Of a stretch of DNA of 9,943 nt, positions 5,909 to 9,943 are shown in pieces; the first letter of the stretch is position 1; every line of letters starts with the position of its first letter. Source of the stretch: an uncultured Lachnospiraceae bacterium (lineage in GTDB: Bacteria > Bacillota_A > Clostridia > Lachnospirales > Lachnospiraceae); assembly GCA_910587495.1 (NCBI GenBank), contig CAJUMT010000129.1, positions 1-9,943 on the forward strand, given 5' to 3'. The translations under genes and the position numbers were made by a program. The notes beneath the pieces were generated by a model that was not told where the DNA came from, searched no databases, and saw only the letters and a list, made by a program, of their open reading frames with translations.

Positions 5909-8900
5909 TCTTTACCTTTTCCATACCAAAGAGGGAGACAATCCACCGGCTGACCGACGGAAAGCCGCGGGACTGGATCTTGAAGTTCAGGATTTTTGTT
6001 CCGCCATACTCACCTGTTCCCTGTATGACCACTGCCGCTGTTCCTTTTTGCATATGATTCATACAGTCAATGATTTCAAATTCGTCGGGAGAAAGCGTAT
6101 GTTTCCCGGCCTTCACAGTCAGCCATTTCTTATCCAGGTTGACGCCGTCTTCGGTATACTCGAACTTTTTCGGAAAACCATCCGCATTCTTATTTAATGC
6201 AACCGAAGTGATCACTTTGTCCTTATCCAGCTCCTGATATTCCAAAGTAATCGGCGGGTTGGCTGTGTACAAGTGGTTTTTGCCTTCGGCAATCGTCACT
6301 GTATGGGCGTCTTTATCTACCGTTGCCGTATAATCGCTGCCGGAAGACAGTTTCTTTCCATTGGTGTCAAACACGATTACCGCGGGAGCCTTCCCGGGCG
6401 CGGCGTCGGAGACAAAGATCCGTATATTCTTGTCGTTTAAATCCTTTGACACAACCTCAAAAGATACTGCCGGGCTTCCGCTGTAGTTGCCTTTTCCTTT
6501 TATGACGGCTTTCGCGTTTTTCGTTATTTTCGTATTCCCCTTGTAAGATACGGTGTAATCGATTCCCGCACGCAGCTTCACACCATCGACCGTCACCGTG
6601 ACTTCCGGCTGCGCGCCGCCCTTTTCGTAGACTGCCGAACCCGCGACGGAGATATTCTCTTCCCGGAGGACGTAAGCCCTGACTTTAAAAGTTTTCTTTA
6701 AAGTGCCTGTGTAGTCCCCCCTGCCGATGAAGACAGCCGTCGCCGTACCTTTTTCGTCGGTACTTAAGAAGCGGACTTCGTAATCCCTGCCGCGGAGCAG
6801 TTCTTTTTTGTTCACGGACAGAGAGACTTCCGGCTCTTTGCCTCTGTAAGCCATCGCTTTTATGGTCGCTTTCCCTTTGGAAATGCTGACCGGGCCTTCT
6901 TCCGATATTGTAAACGGAAAGTCAAACGTACCTTCGCAGTTGTTCTGTCCGCTGACGTGCATGATATAGTTACCCGGCGCATTCGGGCGTCTATTTATAA
7001 GCGAGCCGCCCTCGGCTTTATGGTAGGTCAGGATATAATCCGTCTTCGCTTTCAGCAGGTAATTTCCCAGCATGACCGCGGGCGTATAGGCCGTGCCTTT
7101 CCGGTAACTGTCGGAAGCGACCATGCAGGATGCATACAGGTATGCCGGTTTTATCTCAAACGTCTCTTTTATCGTACCTGCATAGTTTCCTTTGCCTTTT
7201 ACGATAATCTGGGGCGCTTTTTTCGCGGAAGCATCAGCCGCCGCTTTGTTGTTCTTGTAGCTGACCGTATAGTCCCTTCCCGGCTTTAAGCGCTTTTCGT
7301 TATAGTAGACGCGTACATCAGGTTTAATGGGCGTTCCGGTGTAAGTATAGGACTTCGCACCGGCGATCCACAGCCCTTTCATATTCTTGTCCGAAGGGAT
7401 ATCCTCCTCATAGACGCCGCTGTAATCCTCATCCATCTCCCATCCGGCGTACAGGACCGTATCCGCCTCTACTGTATCTTTTTCAAAATTCCAGGGAAGC
7501 GTGCATTCGACGTTTTTGTACCAGCCGGTGAACGCATAGCCTGCGGCTACCGGATCTGCCGGACGGGAAATCCGGCTTCCGGCCTCTATCCCGGCGTAGT
7601 CTGCATATGCAGGGTGCGGACTGCCTTTACCCCGGATGAAAGTCACCTTAAAAGTCTTCTTTACAGAAGGATCGTCCGGGTTATCCGGGTCGTCCGGCTG
7701 TCCGGGCATTACGGTTTTCGCCTCCCAGCGGGCATACAGTGTCATATCAGAAATGACCAACAAATCCTGCGTCGCCTGCGTGCCGCCCTCTTTGTCCGTG
7801 TACCATCCTTTCAATGTATATCCGTCTCTTTCCACAGAGGGCAGGATACCGATGGTTTTTCCTTGTTCCACGGTACGGAGGCTTTCACTTAGATTTGTCC
7901 CGCCATTTGCGTCGAAAGTGACGGTAAAGCGCGTAGGTTCAACAACAGGCGGCGCTTTTACCTGCAGGCTGACAGACGTCTCCGCTGTAACGCCGTTTTC
8001 TTCATACATGATTTTCAGTGTCTTTGTGCCTGCCACAGACATGTCGATCTTGTCCGCATCGGTCGTAAATCCGGTCACTGCTTTTTCGCTTCCGTCCGAA
8101 TACGATGCGGTCACAGTCAGATCATCCGTATTCAGCGAATCGCCTACGGTATATTCTGTCTTTGCTTTGATGGCGGACAATCCGGTCAAAGTTACTTCTG
8201 CCGGAGGTTCTTCCGTCGGCGTGCTGTCGCCCACTATGACGAAATCATAATTATTATTTGTAAAATACTCCGGCTTTTCGGCCACGACATTGAAATACAG
8301 CGTGGAAATATTCGCGGAATACCCGTCTGTTTCCTCATTCCACATATGCTGTACAGATTTAACGGATCCTTTTTCCAATGTGCCAAGGCTTATGCTTTGG
8401 AGTACCTTCCCGTCTCTACTGTTTTTGCGTATTTCTAAAGCCGCTTCCGTATCCACATGGCTTTCGTTGGCCACACAGATATCGATCGCATGTCCGAAAG
8501 CATATGTATTATCTGCAACTCTCACTGTCAGGTCCGTATAACCGGCGGCCAGTTTAAACGTATCGTTCGACGGATCGCTGTCGCCTTCCGCCTTGACCGT
8601 AATATCGATTTCCTGATAGCTAATCTCATCCGGAACTTTATAAAGCGCCTCTATGACAGCTTCCTCACCCGGCGCGAGGCTTTCTGTAACCGCGGTTTCT
8701 GTCCCTGCCGCGTCGATGGTATAGCTGTCTGCTTTTTTGGAGCCGTTGTTTTTCACCAGCACATTGATCTTTGCTGTCTGTCCGGGCACAAATGCCGTTT
8801 CGTCGCCATAGGCCCGTTCTGCGGACAGATCGATGCGCAGTCCGGCTGTCAGGGTACACAAATCTGTCTGCGTACTTCCGGTCTTCTTGTAAAATAACTT

Positions 8901-9943
8901 AAGTTTCCCATCTTCTGTAAATATTCCCTGCGGATCACTGATATCGGCGTCTGTGTCAGAAAGCCGTATCGGATTGCCCCAGCTGCCCGAAGCTGCATCA
9001 TACAGGATTCCTTCGATCTGTTTATTTCCCTTTTCATCCGCCGCTGTCCACAGGACGGCAAGCTCGCCCGCTTTGCCGCTTACAATCTGAAAATCATCCG
9101 TCAGTGAACCAGTCTCATCCCGGCAGATGACCGTCCCGTTCCCGGACGCGCCGGACATAAGAAGCGTTCCGTCCTGATACCAGATCTTAGATACCTGCCC
9201 GCCGTTTTGCACATATTGGGCGTTGGAATCCATCTGTTCATTTTGCGTCGTGCTGTCGTGCGCGCCTTTTGTGACAATCTCCCGGTCAGACAGCGTAGAC
9301 CGGTCTCCGTCTTTATCCAGCGTATAGCTCACTTCATAACCGCCGTTGTATGCGGCAGCAAGAGAAGTGATAAACCCTGCATTTTCCGACACGAGAACCG
9401 GAGACTGAGCTTCAGTTCCGCCTTTTATAACCGTATAGAAAATATCATTTTTCCCTGTATGCAGCAAAGGATTATTGTCTGCGTTCTGGACATATGCCAC
9501 ATAAGGATTTCCTTTATCGTCCAGGGAAACTTTTGGCATTGCAGCCATCTTCCCTGCTTCGCTGACCTGAACCGGATCTGCAAACTTTGTGCCTGTCCAG
9601 GCAGACATACATACGGTGCTTGCTTTTGCCACATCCTGCAAAGTTGCGCTGTTGTCAAATTCCTGCGACATGTTTTGCCACGCCACATAGATGTGGTCTT
9701 TGTCAGAGACGACAGACGGCGCATAGTCCGCCGTTTTGTCGTCATGGACTGCCGCGGGGGCAGACCATGCGCCGGATGCTTGATCATAGACAGAATATAC
9801 CAGTTTCGAGCTGTTTATGTAAGCACGGTCCTTATCGCTCTCTGTCCACAGAAGCATCTTCGTGCTGCCGTTGTCGATGGCCTGCAGTTTGGCGTCCGGA
9901 TCTATATTGGTTTTTAAAAGCGTTTCGACAGATTCGGTCTGCA
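5865..9943 (-). CDS. Giant modular exported protein (propeller-like, CARDB, Ig-like, InlB B-repeats, MBG-like repeats), N-terminus missing
   Basis: The frame is open to the window edge, so at least 1358 residues are present and the true start is outside. Residues here count from the Met at 9857. Residues 1-340 carry four blade-like motifs (YSVYDQASGAWSAP and relatives). Residues 341-438 resemble CARDB, with a second such module at 440-545. Residues 555-633 resemble a Big_3/4 Ig-like domain. Two InlB B-repeats follow (643-712 and 735-807), joined by PDDPDNPDDP. Six MBG-like units fill 830-1295. Such modules belong to exported surface or matrix proteins of gut Firmicutes and serve adhesion or spacing; no catalytic site was seen. 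The end (1296-1330) is unlike the repeats and has no LPXTG, hydrophobic anchor or basic tail, so release or non-covalent attachment is more likely than sortase anchoring. A signal peptide is expected upstream. The last 44 nt overlap the metallopeptidase gene. Confidence 0.92.
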   Translation of the reverse strand, partial: QTESVETLLKTNIDPDAKLQAIDNGSTKMLLWTESDKDRAYINSSKLVYSVYDQASGAWSAPAAVHDDKTADYAPSVVSDKDHIYVAWQNMSQEFDNSATLQDVAKASTVCMSAWTGTKFADPVQVSEAGKMAAMPKVSLDDKGNPYVAYVQNADNNPLLHTGKNDIFYTVIKGGTEAQSPVLVSENAGFITSLAAAYNGGYEVSYTLDKDGDRSTLSDREIVTKGAHDSTTQNEQMDSNAQYVQNGGQVSKIWYQDGTLLMSGASGNGTVICRDETGSLTDDFQIVSGKAGELAVLWTAADEKGNKQIEGILYDAASGSWGNPIRLSDTDADISDPQGIFTEDGKLKLFYKKTGSTQTDLCTLTAGLRIDLSAERAYGDETAFVPGQTAKINVLVKNNGSKKADSYTIDAAGTETAVTESLAPGEEAVIEALYKVPDEISYQEIDITVKAEGDSDPSNDTFKLAAGYTDLTVRVADNTYAFGHAIDICVANESHVDTEAALEIRKNSRDGKVLQSISLGTLEKGSVKSVQHMWNEETDGYSANISTLYFNVVAEKPEYFTNNNYDFVIVGDSTPTEEPPAEVTLTGLSAIKAKTEYTVGDSLNTDDLTVTASYSDGSEKAVTGFTTDADKIDMSVAGTKTLKIMYEENGVTAETSVSLQVKAPPVVEPTRFTVTFDANGGTNLSESLRTVEQGKTIGILPSVERDGYTLKGWYTDKEGGTQATQDLLVISDMTLYARWEAKTVMPGQPDDPDNPDDPSVKKTFKVTFIRGKGSPHPAYADYAGIEAGSRISRPADPVAAGYAFTGWYKNVECTLPWNFEKDTVEADTVLYAGWEMDEDYSGVYEEDIPSDKNMKGLWIAGAKSYTYTGTPIKPDVRVYYNEKRLKPGRDYTVSYKNNKAAADASAKKAPQIIVKGKGNYAGTIKETFEIKPAYLYASCMVASDSYRKGTAYTPAVMLGNYLLKAKTDYILTYHKAEGGSLINRRPNAPGNYIMHVSGQNNCEGTFDFPFTISEEGPVSISKGKATIKAMAYRGKEPEVSLSVNKKELLRGRDYEVRFLSTDEKGTATAVFIGRGDYTGTLKKTFKVRAYVLREENISVAGSAVYEKGGAQPEVTVTVDGVKLRAGIDYTVSYKGNTKITKNAKAVIKGKGNYSGSPAVSFEVVSKDLNDKNIRIFVSDAAPGKAPAVIVFDTNGKKLSSGSDYTATVDKDAHTVTIAEGKNHLYTANPPITLEYQELDKDKVITSVALNKNADGFPKKFEYTEDGVNLDKKWLTVKAGKHTLSPDEFEIIDCMNHMQKGTAAVVIQGTGEYGGTKILNFKIQSRGFPSVSRWIVSLFGMEKVKNEGICMARIPSAGY
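5973..7370 (-). repeat. Array of about six diverged MBG-like protein repeats
   Basis: Units of about 70-82 residues begin near residues 830, 905, 990, 1064, 1137 and 1213. Each has an early tyrosine-containing strand (SYTYTGTPIKPDV in unit 1), a middle L-x-x-G-x-D-Y-T line, and an end of the form KGKGNYxGT followed by F-x-(I/V). Units 1, 3 and 4 are closest to consensus. Unit 2 has NNCEGT and unit 5 has lost the GxGxY line. The order of decay suggests old copies rather than recent tandem expansion. Confidence 0.8.
7437..7931 (-). repeat. Two InlB B-repeat (Flg_new-like) modules with a PDDP linker
   Basis: The first unit (residues 643-712) reads FTVTFDANGG, then GYTLKGWYTD, then TLYARWE. The second (735-807) reads FKVTFIRGKG, then GYAFTGWYKN, then VLYAGWE. 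These are the hallmark lines of the Listeria-Bacteroides InlB B-repeat. Between them, a linker of alternating Pro, Asp and Asn at 7668-7697 shows near-tandem CCGGDNA words. The two units have diverged well at DNA level, so this is old duplication. Confidence 0.85.
8838..9857 (-). other. Segment encoding beta-propeller-like blade motifs
   Basis: At least four related motifs recur in residues 1-340. They start LVYSVYDQASGAW (19), VCMSAWTGTKF (82), IFYTVIKGG (139) and IEGILYDAASGSW (281), each followed by a short x-P-x-x-(V/L)-S segment. The pattern, a strand with Y/W, a turn, then W/F-x-x-P, is typical of propeller blades in exo-acting or binding proteins. The propeller probably continues upstream of the window. 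Ligand and activity are unknown. Confidence 0.6.

Noticed and set aside
7668..7697. Short tandem CCGG-containing words as a CRISPR-like or regulatory repeat
   Set aside because: They simply encode the PDDPDNPDDP linker, with no spacers or regular unit length.
7636..8250. Plus-strand open frame of 204 codons
   Set aside because: It is antisense to the InlB and Ig-like part of the giant protein. Its Ser/Val-rich translation is what the reverse of Thr/Asp-rich repeats gives.
9207..9917. Plus-strand open frame of 236 codons
   Set aside because: It is antisense to the propeller-like region. The Cys/Arg/Phe-rich translation has no recognisable domain or start context.

Overview
The window looks like chromosomal DNA of a low-to-moderate-GC Gram-positive Clostridia, most likely a gut Lachnospiraceae relative. 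This rests on AAGGA/AAGGG-type ribosome binding sites, tight same-strand gene packing, a typical sigma-A promoter, and a very large secreted protein built of CARDB, Ig-like, InlB B-repeat and MBG-like modules, an architecture common in that family. The genus cannot be named from sequence alone. No tRNA, rRNA, CRISPR array, transposase, integrase or phage gene was seen.

Layout. Positions 38-3631 hold three minus-strand genes in the transcription order C39-like membrane peptidase, triple-membrane-span protein with Asp-box motifs, and EamA/DMT transporter with a 17-histidine tail. The first two are 3 nt apart and are almost certainly one operon. The transporter follows after 45 nt and may also have its own weak promoter. 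Positions 3632-3938 form a divergent intergenic region with a long interrupted inverted repeat, a 12-bp palindrome, a good sigma-A promoter and a direct repeat over that promoter's -10. Positions 3939-5336 hold the only plus-strand gene, a P-loop ATPase fused to a DUF234 PD-(D/E)XK-like domain. It converges with a 5-nt gap on a DUF45/YgjP-like zinc metallopeptidase (5342-5908, minus). That gene overlaps by 44 nt the 3' end of a giant modular exported protein gene (5865 to beyond 9943, minus), whose N-terminus lies outside the window.

How the genes may work together. The peptidase and Asp-box protein are both predicted to be membrane-anchored with extracytoplasmic domains, so they could form a small cell-envelope module; their function is not known to me. 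The giant protein is probably an exported surface or matrix protein, and its overlap with the metallopeptidase gene suggests translational coupling. The ATPase looks like a stand-alone gene. Nothing here matches a named defence system or biosynthetic cluster. The best candidates for something undescribed are the C39/Asp-box pair, the His-tailed transporter and the structured element at 3651-3747.
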